Source: Auriscalpium vulgare
Taxonomy: Eukaryota > Basidiomycota > Agaricomycetes > Russulales > Auriscalpiaceae
DNA length: 64,000 bases
NCBI GenBank assembly: GCA_019915015.1
Contig: JAHBBC010000009.1
Coordinates: 1,612,001-1,676,000 of the forward strand
Reading direction: 5' to 3'
Shown: positions 43,904 to 53,437 of the stretch, one piece after another
How the letters are laid out: each line of letters starts with the position of its first letter
Numbering within the stretch: position 1 is the first letter of the stretch
Made by a program: the position numbers and the translations under genes
Notes under the pieces: model-generated
Seen by the model: the letters and a program-made list of their open reading frames with translations, nothing else
What the model was told of the DNA's origin: nothing
The model's database searches: none

Positions 43904-46900
43904 TTACCCGTCGTCGAAGCCCGAAGCGTTGAGTTCCTCTTTGGGAATCTGCTGCCATGCATCCTCGATGTCGACGCGCTCGACACACTCCTCCAGCACC
44001 GACACATCCACTGCACCCGTACGACAGATTTGATTTGCAAACTCAGCCGAAGGATCTATGGTCATCCGGGATGGAGCTGGGCAGGCAAGCGCATCCGCGC
44101 GGGCATTGACATTTTCTTTGTCCGATGATAACATGGTAGACAGTGACCTGCGAGTCGGGGTGGGCACATCGCCAGGTCTGTCCAAGTCCATGGGTACTTC
44201 CAGCAACCGACGATACGCCTGCTCGAGCCAAAATGATGCACAGAAGCCGAGCGAGCAGGCTTCTTCCAGCGGCAACACGTACTCATGTTGCACGCATTCA
44301 TCGGTCACCAGGATATAGTCGGGCTCGTACGCCTCGACCAGGAATCGGTGGGGAGAGTAGACATCAAGAATGAACTCGCTGTGAATGTCATCAAAGGAAT
44401 ATGGTACGCCATGTAACAGTTCGCTTCGAACATAGGTCCGCAAGCGCTCCACGCGCTTGTCGTCCGAGTCGGTCGACGTCAAGAATTGCGGCGACAGAGC
44501 ATTCAGCCCAAAGATCTCATCAAGCTGCACGGGCTTGGGGAAGTCTGGGTGGCCCGTAATAGGTCCGCACTCCAGCATATCCTCAATCTTTGCTTTCTCA
44601 TGAGGAATCCAGGTGTGCACATTAAGGCTCGGGTCCATCAGTTGCTCACGAGTCACGATATGGTCATCCAGCTTGTGCCAGTCCCATAGCGCGAATCCAC
44701 AAGGATGTCCGGGTCGGGTACGCATCGTGAAGCACTTGGGGCGCATTGGATCATTGGACGGGTCGTCATAGTAATCGCATACAAATGGTACGCTCTCATG
44801 CAGGACTCGCAGCGTGCGCGAGATTGAGACATCATCACGGGCGTCATTCCATATCAGATCGTTCACAACCGGCTGCACCATCATAACTCCCAGGGAATCG
44901 TCGGTCCGAAGCACCTCAAGCCGCGCAAGCTCATGGAAGTCCACGGAACTCGCGCGCAGTGTGCCTTCAAGTTGCGTTTCCGCGGTACGTCGCTGGGGAC
45001 AGTGCCTGCTCACATGTCCCACATTGCCACAATCAAAACATCTTCCTGTGGCCCGATACTCAGTTGGCAGCTGCTCACGTGTCAACGTTCTGCGCCCGTC
45101 CACTGAGCGCTCTTCACGACGGGGTCGATTCACAGGCTCTTGAGGTTCGTTTGCATCAGAAGTGGACGTCATTGACGAAGTATCGTCCTCAGAGTCAGAG
45201 CAATCGTGGTCACTCAGCCACCGACTCTCCTCGTCGTCGCGCATCTTTGCAGCCTTCTCAAAGCGGTCAGCGGATTGCTCGAGCTCGCCGATGGACGACT
45301 CCTCAGGATCATATCCGTTCTCAGCCCACTTAACTCGCAAGTACAGGTCAGCGCCCTGCCAGAAGCGTATCACAAAGTCACGTTTCGAGATGCGCCCGAC
45401 GCTGTCCGCAAGATCCTCAAGATTGCGACGGTAATTCCGTACGGGGTGGCCCATCTGTCGGTAGGCCAGGTATTTCTCGCGCTGAACAGTGCGGAAGTTC
45501 GTCGGGAAACAATGGTCAAACAGAGCGGTGAAGAACCTCGACAGTGTCCAACGAGATGGCTTGCGAGCGATGTCGCGCGAGTAGAAAGCGTACGCGCGGC
45601 CGCCGAGGTACTTGTGCAGTCGCGCGACTCGATTCTCTCGCCGAACGAAGCTAAATTTTAGCCATTCCTTTGCTTCTAGTACCCAACGCTGATACGTCGA
45701 GAAGACTGGATCGCCCTGGTAGACGAAAGGTGGATCCGGTCTTGCGTTCGCCTGCTCCATGCGAAGCTGAAGCATTTCTTTCTTCCACTTCCGACGCAGA
45801 GCTTCTTTGGAGCGTTTGGTCGCAACATCGTCGTCGTCGTCCGGCGCGGCAGGTTCTTCCCCTATCGATGGCCAGTCTGACTCGTCATCCGACGCGCTTT
45901 CCTCGTCGGAGGATGGCGAAGACGAAGAGCTCGATGAGGTAGTCGAAGGCTCGGGAGGTGAACTAGCACGTCCCATTGTAGCACGGTACAGGTGGCTGCC
46001 CTTAGGCATCTGCGAGGATGCGCGGGGTGCGCGACCAGCGGCGGGAGCGGCGATGGTAGAAGCGGCGACGGCGGGATCGGCGCGGGGTCTCGGCGTTTTC
46101 GACACCGTGTTAGTACTCTCGTGTCGATGACCGCTTGGCTCGCCCTTGCGCGTAGCCCGTACGGCCGCACCTAGTTCCTTAGTGTGGAGGTGAGTTAGCT
46201 CTGCCTGTAGCCGGCGAGCGACTTCAGCGTCTATCTCAATCTGCTGTTCTTTAGCTCGACATTTATCAATGTTCATTAGTGTGGACTGCACGACATCGAT
46301 CACAGAGTCTGAAGGGCTCAGAGGTGCCTTGCCCTTACCCTTGGCGGCGGCAGGGATACGCGGCGTGCTGTCCCGCCCTCCGTTCTCAGCCTTCGAGGCT
46401 TCACTGAGGGTAGCGGACGGACAACGTCCGTGTCGCGAGCGAAGCAAGCGACGTTGAGCAGCCGAGTTCGTCGATTCCGAGACGGACGTCGCGGAAGTAA
46501 TGCGCATATCCTTGAGTCGCTCCGCACGACGCCGCAGCATGTTCTGAATATCCGGGTCGAGCCCGTCAATGATATTCTCCAGCATGTCGTCCACTGGATT
46601 GCCCTTGTCAGGCTGTACCGCGGGCTGAGTTGGAGAAGGCGCAATCCAGGACGCGGGTACGTCGCCTAGGAAGTCATCATCTTCCTCGTAGTCAGACCAG
46701 CGGTCCGAGGCGGGCTTTGGATCAGTGCGAGGCTCGGGGTTGCCGGCGCGCTCAAACCAACGTTCGAAGAACTTGGCCTTCGTACTGAGGGTCGGCGACG
46801 CGACGCGCGAAGGAGTACGGGCAGGTGAACGTGGGGGCCGAAACCCATCAGATTCGACAATCTGAGACGATATTACATGTGGGGTTACGACAGTAGCCGC

Positions 46901-47434
46901 GCTCATGGCGGCGACGTCGGCGTAGGACCGGTTGTTAGACGTTTGAGACGTCGAATCACGATTGGTCGTGCCAGTGTCATCAACAGCTTTGAGCTCGTTG
47001 GAATTATCCTCGACGACGACATCTTGACAGTCGGAGCTGGCTACGGCGACATCGAGGCTGTCGTAAGCCCCGGAGCGCGTCATCTCGTCCTCAACGGACA
47101 CATTGGTGCCGGAGCGAGGTATCTCAACGACGACATCTTGCACGTCGGAGTTAGTTACGGCGACATCGAGGCTGTCGATAGCCTCGGAGCGCTTCATCTC
47201 GTCCTCAACGGACACATCGGTGCCGGAGCGAGGTACAGGGGCCGGGCTTGCAGCAGCCAGGGCCGATGAAGCAGAGCCTCGAAGAGAAGTAAGTGACGAC
47301 TCCTCAGCTGGAGACGTACCTAAGGCAGATGTGCCCTGCGGGGCATCCATATCCGCCGAGTTGCGGTCGCTCTCGGCGAGCGACGAGTTGTCCGAAGGAC
47401 GGTCGGTGTACTTGGTACCAGTACGGGTCTTCAT
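43904..47434 (-). CDS. gag: Retroelement Gag with CCHC zinc knuckle
   Basis: A single intronless frame of 1176 residues, unlike the intron-rich host genes. The N-terminal third is acidic and disordered and contains a tandem peptide repeat (SGTDVSVEDEM..., then SGTNVSVEDEM..., residues about 68-150). A retrotransposon gag core lies at about residues 565-730 (YQGDPVFSTYQRWVLEAKEWL, LGGRAYAFYSRDI, YRQMGHPVRNYRRNLEDL, FWQGADLYLRVKW). A zinc knuckle CFDCGNVGHVSRHC follows at about 795-810. The last 360 residues match nothing I know; no protease triad is seen. It should package element RNA into particles. The intact length fits the apparently identical LTRs and a recent insertion. Confidence 0.9.
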   Translation of the reverse strand: MKTRTGTKYTDRPSDNSSLAESDRNSADMDAPQGTSALGTSPAEESSLTSLRGSASSALAAASPAPVPRSGTDVSVEDEMKRSEAIDSLDVAVTNSDVQDVVVEIPRSGTNVSVEDEMTRSGAYDSLDVAVASSDCQDVVVEDNSNELKAVDDTGTTNRDSTSQTSNNRSYADVAAMSAATVVTPHVISSQIVESDGFRPPRSPARTPSRVASPTLSTKAKFFERWFERAGNPEPRTDPKPASDRWSDYEEDDDFLGDVPASWIAPSPTQPAVQPDKGNPVDDMLENIIDGLDPDIQNMLRRRAERLKDMRITSATSVSESTNSAAQRRLLRSRHGRCPSATLSEASKAENGGRDSTPRIPAAAKGKGKAPLSPSDSVIDVVQSTLMNIDKCRAKEQQIEIDAEVARRLQAELTHLHTKELGAAVRATRKGEPSGHRHESTNTVSKTPRPRADPAVAASTIAAPAAGRAPRASSQMPKGSHLYRATMGRASSPPEPSTTSSSSSSSPSSDEESASDDESDWPSIGEEPAAPDDDDDVATKRSKEALRRKWKKEMLQLRMEQANARPDPPFVYQGDPVFSTYQRWVLEAKEWLKFSFVRRENRVARLHKYLGGRAYAFYSRDIARKPSRWTLSRFFTALFDHCFPTNFRTVQREKYLAYRQMGHPVRNYRRNLEDLADSVGRISKRDFVIRFWQGADLYLRVKWAENGYDPEESSIGELEQSADRFEKAAKMRDDEESRWLSDHDCSDSEDDTSSMTSTSDANEPQEPVNRPRREERSVDGRRTLTREQLPTEYRATGRCFDCGNVGHVSRHCPQRRTAETQLEGTLRASSVDFHELARLEVLRTDDSLGVMMVQPVVNDLIWNDARDDVSISRTLRVLHESVPFVCDYYDDPSNDPMRPKCFTMRTRPGHPCGFALWDWHKLDDHIVTREQLMDPSLNVHTWIPHEKAKIEDMLECGPITGHPDFPKPVQLDEIFGLNALSPQFLTSTDSDDKRVERLRTYVRSELLHGVPYSFDDIHSEFILDVYSPHRFLVEAYEPDYILVTDECVQHEYVLPLEEACSLGFCASFWLEQAYRRLLEVPMDLDRPGDVPTPTRRSLSTMLSSDKENVNARADALACPAPSRMTIDPSAEFANQICRTGAVDVSVLEECVERVDIEDAWQQIPKEELNASGFDDG

Positions 47435-47558
47435 ATCGATAGTTGGTGAGTTGTAGGGGAGAGGTACGGTGGCGATAAGAGCGGGTGATCAGGCCGTCGT
47501 AGTCGCCAGAGGGAGAAGTGGAGAGAGAGAGATAAAGAGTCGCGAGGGGTTCAAAATA

Positions 47559-47792
47559 TGTGAGGCAACGGGCGTGGGAACGCGTATGTTGCAACACAAG
47601 GAGAGGGAAGCTTCGAGATTCACGCAAGAGAGAACCGGGATGGGGACTCTGTATTGGAGAAAGGGAAGCCTGTCGTAAATACAAGAGAGAACGAGACTTT
47701 ATAGTAGCGGAGTAGCGGTACTACGGAGCTGCAAAAGTCGGAGAACGGGGTCGAAAATGAGTGGGACGGGTGAGTAAGCTACAACCGTTACA
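47559..47792 (-). repeat. 5' LTR (in element orientation)
   Basis: Upstream LTR for the gag frame and so its probable promoter. The GCCGG duplication lies immediately right (47793-47797). Confidence 0.93.
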
Positions 47793-47803
47793 GCCGGGGG
47801 CCT

Positions 47804-47960
47804 ATCCTCTCGCGTCTGACTCGATCGTCCTCCACCGTGTACACCTCTTTCACCCTCCACTCTTTCCCCGGTCACGCACCAGAAGTGATTGCAGTGTTTC
47901 GCTTGAGAAATGCGATGCCAACTTCCCGAAGCTCGGTGACGTGTTTTGCAATGGATGTTG
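47804..47960 (-). pseudogene. 3' end fragment of ATPase/nuclease gene X (second copy)
   Basis: Matches 33120-33290 on the far side of the transposon, with small deletions that break the frame. With the last codons and stop at 41700-41723, this is all that remains of the second X. The first 8 bases are the right target duplication. Confidence 0.82.
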
Positions 47961-49258
47961 TTCGAGGCAAGTCCGAGGCCCTGGTAGCGAGAGACCCCCT
48001 TCGGATCGAGCTTGACAGTCAGTTCAAATTAGACACAGGGTTAGTAAGGGACTTGGATGCCTAACAGGGACGCAGCTGAAATTAAATTATCAGGATCAAG
48101 CTCATGGATCCGTTGCAGATACTGACTTTCATGTATCACGCCGGCTACATGACGCCCGTAGTCAGTACCTCTCTTATCATATATAATGCTGTGGATCGTC
48201 TAACCAATTTCTCAGCCCACAGACTCCGCCGAGCCGGCGACCAGCAACGCCGTCGCGGTCGCTATCCCGAACTACGAGATCTGGGCTGAATTCCGTCAAT
48301 GGTTGGAAGCCGGTCTCGTGCATCGTATACAGCGCACTAGAGCGGCTGTATCCAACGCCACCACTGTTTTCGAGCAACTGGTCCTGGAGTCCATGGTAAC
48401 ATTTGCCGATTCATTATCACGGCTCATAGCAGACAGGAAGTTTGCACTGTTGGCAGGCGACAATCGCCGTTTTTATCCCATATATCTCTTTGCCATCTTC
48501 ACCACTGCGGTAACTAATTGCAAGCGAGATTGGTCCGCCAAAGCGGTGCGTCTACCGGAACTACACAGCAGCGTGTTGGATGTGATCCTCCATGATCACT
48601 TCTCGAAGCGCGCGGCCATCCACGAATATCGGGTCTTGGATCGAGGCCCAGAAGAGTACGGGGAAGCTCAACGTGAAGAATTGACCAACGCATCCATTGA
48701 TGCCCTTGTCAGGATCACAGACCTTTACTTGCGCACGAATATTTCGCCGCGCGCTACGGAGCTACGGGGAGTTGGCATCGCATTTATGGGGGACTATTGT
48801 GGCACGTCAGTTGGTGCGCGAGTCGAAGGATGATGACTGGGTGTTGCAGGCGGGATATACTGCGGCCGTGGATGAGTCGCGGCGGCGGGCGGCCATGTAT
48901 GCGACAACCTCTCCTCGGCCCTCAGCGACCGGTCCGAAGTCGCCTCTCGGCGGCCCTTCTTCTGTGGGCGGACCCCCTTCGATTCTGCTATCGAGCCGCG
49001 TAAATCCCCCGCTGCGAGCACGCCAGCCAGCCCACAATCGCTTTCCGCGGCGGCACCTCCGTCAGTCATTCCGTCACCCATTCCTGCTACCCGTCCATCA
49101 TCTCCCTCCCCTGCCCACCCTTCTGGTGTCCGCCCGCCTTCACCTCCTTCTACCCATGCGTCTTCCGTACCTCCACCAGCCTAACGGTTGCCCCCGCCGC
49201 TTCCCCCGCGCCCTCGCCTGTCCGAGCCAAGCCATCGCGTTCATCATCTCCTGCCCAC
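47961..49258 (+). pseudogene. 5'-deleted, frameshifted second copy of ATPase/nuclease gene Y
   Basis: Matches 37612-38915 of copy Y, from the end of the ATPase half through the nuclease-like domain and part of the serine/proline tail. The 5' half is missing. It is fused directly to the oppositely oriented X fragment at a point sharing the short sequence TGTTCGAGG. An 8-bp deletion after GGGGACTATTGTG shifts the frame near 48800, removing the conserved RQLVRESKDDDW ending. The upstream EYRV motif is retained. It cannot make the full protein. Confidence 0.88.
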
Positions 49259-49289
49259 GACGAAACCAAGTCTCAGTTCCTAAGCACGT

Positions 49290-49440
49290 TTGTCCGGTCC
49301 TGGTCAGGATACTGCGCGGTCGTGGGCCACTTACTTGTGCGTGAAGCCGAGGGCGCGGAGTGGGTAACGTCGGCAGAGTGGACGACGAAGGATGATGAAA
49401 CTCGGCGCGAGTCTGTGTATAAGTTAGCGCCGCCCTCGAG
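49290..49440 (+). pseudogene. Further C-terminal fragment of the ATPase/nuclease family
   Basis: The plus strand reads YCAVVGHLLVREAEGAEWVTSAEW then DETRRESVYKL, matching the tail YCAVVARQLVRESKDDDWVLQAEY of copy Y but clearly diverged. It therefore belongs to another family member. A proline/serine-rich stretch follows, like the tail of Y. Confidence 0.7.
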
Positions 49441-50281
49441 CACGCGGATTTATCTGGCCATCCCACCGCCGCCGTATCGCGGTCAACGTCTTCTTCACCA
49501 GGCGCTGCTGGGGAAGCCCGCCCATCCTCCCCTTCCTCCGTGCAGCCGTCCCCTCGCCCTCAGACTCAATCACCTTCTCCTCCGCCCGCCCGGTCTTCTT
49601 CCCATCCACCCTTACAGCCATCTTTGTCGCTGGCAGTCCGATCGCCTTCCCGTCCCCCAACTCGGCCGCAATCCCCTCCATCAGCTCGGCCATCTACCGC
49701 TGGCGCCGCTTCCCGCTCTTCTCCAGTCAGCGAGGTATCCCAAGAGCGCCCAACTCTCACAAACCCTACCTCGGCGGACCCACCGCGCTCTGTTACCCCC
49801 GATTCATAGTACTAGTACCGAGTTTCATCACCCATTATGCCAGGTCCCGCTGGCGACGGGCGTTCACTCCGTAATTCGACATCGCCACAGCCTTCATCAT
49901 CATCGTCATGCGTTGTTGGAGTCGGTTGTTGTTCTCCGTCTGGCGCTTCTATCGCTCTCGCTGCTTTCGTTGCTTTGTTTTGGCTTGATTTGCCTTTGTT
50001 CTCTTGCTTTGTTCTCATTACTTTTGTTTAGTTGTTTCCTGCGAGGCTGTGTGTATGAATAGACTCCGCTGATAGTGTGTCCCTCATACATACACAAATC
50101 GGATCTGCTGGCCGACTGCATGCGACCGAATCTGCAACTCCTCGCCTTTTGTCTGCGCAGACCCGCGGCCGCCAGATGTCTGGCCGATGACACCTCCGAA
50201 GACTGCTGCATTCCACCCTAACAATACATTGTTGATATTCCTCCTACACCATCAGTTAGATTCGTGTTCACCGACGTCCTC
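49441..50281. other. Low-complexity tail remnant and T-rich spacer
   Basis: Up to about 49800 the plus strand keeps a serine/proline-rich open frame, a likely remnant of the nuclease-family tail. A T-rich tract at 49960-50040 resembles that after copy Y. No separate gene is seen. Confidence 0.4.
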
Positions 50282-52104
50282 TCACTCTTCCACCCTAGCA
50301 TCTGCTAACGCCACCTCCTCAACGACCTCCATCGCACCTGCATCCGCGCCGGCAACTGCACGGCCAGACGCGGCAGGGTCGCCACTCTTTCCACCTGTGC
50401 TGCTCCACACAACCCGCCCGCGGCCGTCCGTCATGAAAGGCGACTCTGCGCCTCTATCGCCTTGCGCTGACGGATATTCGCCAGCGGGTGCATCGACCAC
50501 CTGCGCAGCTGGGGGATCGCTGGCGTGCTCCAATGCAGGGCTGTCTACAGGCGGCAGAGGGAGATTGTCGTTGAGAGGGGCAGAGACTGGTGCATGCTCG
50601 GTGGGGGATACGTTCGCCTCGGTTTGGTCGGGTATCGTGTCTGCTCCTGCTGACGGCGCGGGAGGATGCGTCGGGGCTAGCTCAGGGACATTAAAAGTTT
50701 GCCGAGCCGGAGTAAAAGGCGGCCCATGCGCATGAACCCTGACGTGGACCTGTCGAAGAGACGGCAGGGGATGTAACCATCTCGGCCGCCTGCTATCGCG
50801 ACGCGCTGGACGATAGTCCATCTCGTCATCGGAAGAATCCGAAATTGACTCTAAAGACGGTAGAGAGTTGTTGGAGGCTGCGGAGGACGGACGACGCGTG
50901 AAATCGAGATCGAAGCGTCGGGGCATATTGGTGGGAGCAAGTGCTTCCGTGCTGTCGTCCTCTGATTCCGCAGTGTGTTGTGGTTCGTTCGCAGCAAAGG
51001 TGCCTGCAGGAGCAGCTGCAGCCGCGGCATCACCTGCCACGAAGTGTTCGCGCAGCATTCGCATGACTTCGACGACTGCGCTGTCGTCCTCTTCGTTCCA
51101 CTGGGCCCGGTGGTCGTGAGCTCGACGGACAAGATACTAGGAAGATATGGAGAGAGATAACATACATGCACAATTTCCTGGTCGCCTCCCCACGGGAAAT
51201 TCTCCATAAGCCCACCAGGGAGAACCCGGTTGCGCAAGCCCGATCGTCGCATATTATACTTGCTGCCACGCGAGAAGACAAACTCTGTGCCATCCGCGTT
51301 ACGATGCTGATACAAGCAGTCGCGTCCAAATGGACAAAAACGATTGTCAGGCTTCGACTTAGTGAAATATCTGGTGCATTTTCTGTCAAAGAGTCAAGAC
51401 GGGATACAACGAGCCACTTACTTGCAAGGCACGCGTGATAGACTGTCTTTGTACTTCTGCAATGTCGCTGCCTTCCCAGCGTGTCCGTGGGGGTAGTAAT
51501 GACTCGACGGTATCACAAGTTTAGACGTTGTTCTGCAATATGGACACTTCTTGTTCAAGAAGCTGACATCGGCGCTCTTGTTTTTCTTGTCGCGCCAGCT
51601 GCGTAGGCACTGGGATATCGAGGGGTAAGCTATCGGTGCTGCGCAAGGTCAGGGGCACTGACTTCGACGCAGAAGATATGACCGCAGTCGCCTGGAAGCC
51701 GTCATCAAACACAAGCGGTCGATGGAGAACAGACAAACGCACTGAGCAGGCCGTAGGTGACAGGTAATTCGTAGCAGATGCCGCACATAGCGTCCTCAGG
51801 TGCTATCGGAGGTGGTACGCTTTGTGGCGAGGGAGCAGTTGTCGCGTCAGGGAGGACGTGCTGGAACCAGCATTTCTCCCCTCGCTTGCAATATCCTAGA
51901 AGAGACTCTGTGAGACGTTGGTCGCCGGCCAGGGCACGCATACGCACCTGCGGCGAAGAACCTGCACACTTTACTTTTGTCGTACGGCGTCAGCTTCTCC
52001 TCTGTGCCATGCAGGAACTTGCAGTTGTTTCGTTGGAAACAGCCATGGGGCGTGTTGTAGTATCGACATAGCCCGCGGGGCTTTGAGGTGCTCGGCCGGT
52101 CCAT
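50282..52104 (-). CDS. Makorin-like RING E3 ligase with CCCH zinc fingers
   Basis: Exons 52104-51948, 51895-51743, 51691-51663, 51609-51422, 51370-51166 and 51136-50282; 528 residues. CCCH finger 1 is LCRYYNTPHGCFQRNNCKFLH (residues about 12-32) and finger 2 CRFF...YCKRGEKCWFQH. The RING reads MCGICYEL, DCGHIFCVECLRSW and KCPYCRTT. A third CCCH finger reads FCPFGRDCLYQHRNADG. This order is the makorin family, RNA-binding ubiquitin ligases. The long C-terminus is acidic, serine- and proline-rich, without known domains. The last intron (51165-51137) is only 29 nt in the phase-consistent model, so that junction is uncertain. The protein should act in the cytosol or nucleus. Confidence 0.85.
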
Positions 52105-52319
52105 GATGAGGGTAGGCTTCAAGGCATGGTAAGGTCAGAAGCCAGAGGCTTATACCGAGTTGAAAGGCTGCGCGCTAGTTACTCCGGATAGCTGACGTAA
52201 CCAACGATTGCTGCCAGCGGCCGGCGGCAACGCTGCTTCAACCCGACTTGCTCTTGAATTCCTCAGGTGTCCTCCACCCGCTGTAGTCTTCCTCGCAAGT
52301 GCCCGTCGCACACACCGTG
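52105..52319. promoter_or_regulatory. Divergent intergenic promoter, makorin/Ada1
   Basis: 215 bp between opposite-strand start codons. No clear TATA box seen. Confidence 0.4.
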
Positions 52320-53437
52320 ATGTCCCTGGAGTCGACGGCCACGATCAAGACCAAGCTCGCGACAAGTCTTGGTCCCAAGGCAAACCAGTACTGGTCCTTG
52401 CTCCAACAGTTTCTCGCAGCGAATATCCCCAGAGCAGAGTTTGATGAGCAGATACGAGAATGCGTCGACAATTCACAGCTCGGTGTGTATATGTATCCTC
52501 CTAACGCGTTATGTGGCTCATACGACTCACTTGTCTTAGTCCAACTACACAACGCCCTCATCATCTCTATTTTCGACCCATCAGCGCACCGCGCAGCCCT
52601 CACACCACCTCCCGATGCTCCCAAGGGTCCGCCGCGTAAGAAGCGCCGACTACTACCTTATCAGGGCCCCGACCCAGACGAGCCGGTCACCCTACGCTCC
52701 ACGAGGCTAAAACAATGGACCATGGGAATCGGCCGCCGTGAACGAGAACGCGTGAGGAATTTCAGGCCGGCCGCGCTGTCTGAGCGTAAGCTGCAGCCGC
52801 GGCTTGACCAGGACGAGATTTCCCGCGAACGCGGCGTGCAGCTGCTGCCGGAGCGCGGAGGTGCGTGTCCGTGCGAGGCGCTTTTCGTCAGATGAGCTTA
52901 CTACATGTTTAGATCCGCCGGGAAGTCGTCCAGCAATACAGCTAGCTTCGTCCGCTAGAGGCTTCACCTTACAGCATATCGCCGACAGGATTAACCTCAT
53001 TTGTGCACAGCACAATCTCGGCGCTCCGACCAAAAGCGTTTCATCGCTATTATCTTTAGCATTCGAGGTTCGTCTTGCATCCCACGAAAAACACCGATGC
53101 TAAACTTTGCGAGCAGGCGAAATTGAAGCAGCTCATCGCGCAAGCGCTTGCATTGACCACTGCGTCGCATGCCGTCAACTCCATCCGCCCTTCCACTCCC
53201 CATTCCACCGGTCCCCTCCTTACCGCCTCTGCCTTTGATACCCTCTTCACCGTCGCACCGTCTGTTCTCCCTAATCGCTCAGCGGCTGCAATGCGCCTTG
53301 CTCTGGGCGACAACGAGCCACGCGACGACGCGGTCCTGACTGACGATCGCCGCGAACCCGACAACCCCAAGTGGCAGCTGCTTGCGCTTCTTCGCGAGCG
53401 CAGTGCTGTCAATCAATCTCTTCACGCGTGGGGATGA
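52320..53437 (+). CDS. HFI1: SAGA complex subunit Ada1/Hfi1
   Basis: Exons 52320-52482, 52540-52860, 52913-53067 and 53117-53437; 319 residues. The N-terminus (TIKTKLATSLGPKANQYWSLLQQFLAANIPRAEFDEQI, then LVQLHNALIISIF) is the SAGA-Tad1 signature. A basic KGPPRKKRRL and TRLKQWTMGIGRRERERV follow. A histone-fold-like segment (LQHIADRINLICAQHNLG...VSSLLSLAFEAKLKQLIAQAL) precedes a helical C-terminus. Ada1 is a structural subunit of the SAGA co-activator and acts in the nucleus. I used the ATG at 52320; an in-frame GTG upstream is not a start. Confidence 0.85.

Larger units (their letters stand above)
43580..47792 (-). mobile_element. Gag-only LTR retroelement, complete and recent
   Basis: Two 234-bp direct repeats (43580-43813 and 47559-47792) bound a single long minus-strand frame. 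Read by eye the LTRs look identical. Each starts TG and ends CA. The flanks carry the 5-bp duplication GCCGG (43575-43579 and 47793-47797). On the coding strand a purine-rich GGGAGGG lies just before the 3' LTR, a likely polypurine tract. I find no canonical TGG primer-binding site after the 5' LTR. There is no protease, reverse transcriptase, RNase H or integrase, so it depends on enzymes from another element. This is the architecture of TR-GAG-type non-autonomous elements. It sits inside the right inverted repeat of the DNA transposon. Confidence 0.93.
41724..47803. mobile_element. Non-autonomous TIR DNA transposon (hAT-like by 8-bp TSD), interrupted by LTR element
   Basis: Ends are 34-bp inverted repeats with one mismatch, starting AGGCCCCCGGCGTACC. 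The left copy is 41724-41757. The right copy is split by the LTR insertion into 43552-43579 and 47798-47803. Without the insertion the element is about 1862 bp. An 8-bp duplication flanks it and the paralogous site at 33120 is empty, so insertion is directly documented. Inside each end lie four to five copies of TCCGTACGTA-type motifs paired with GGATCGGA, spaced about 40 bp (41781-41935 and 43400-43560), resembling subterminal transposase-binding arrays. I see no transposase, so it must be mobilised in trans. The 8-bp duplication suggests hAT, but the termini are not those of classical hAT elements (CA..TG). Confidence 0.85.

Noticed and set aside
49322..50062. 246-codon plus frame presented as one protein
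   Set aside because: Only the first 40 codons match the nuclease tail; the rest is leucine/proline low complexity and T-rich DNA.
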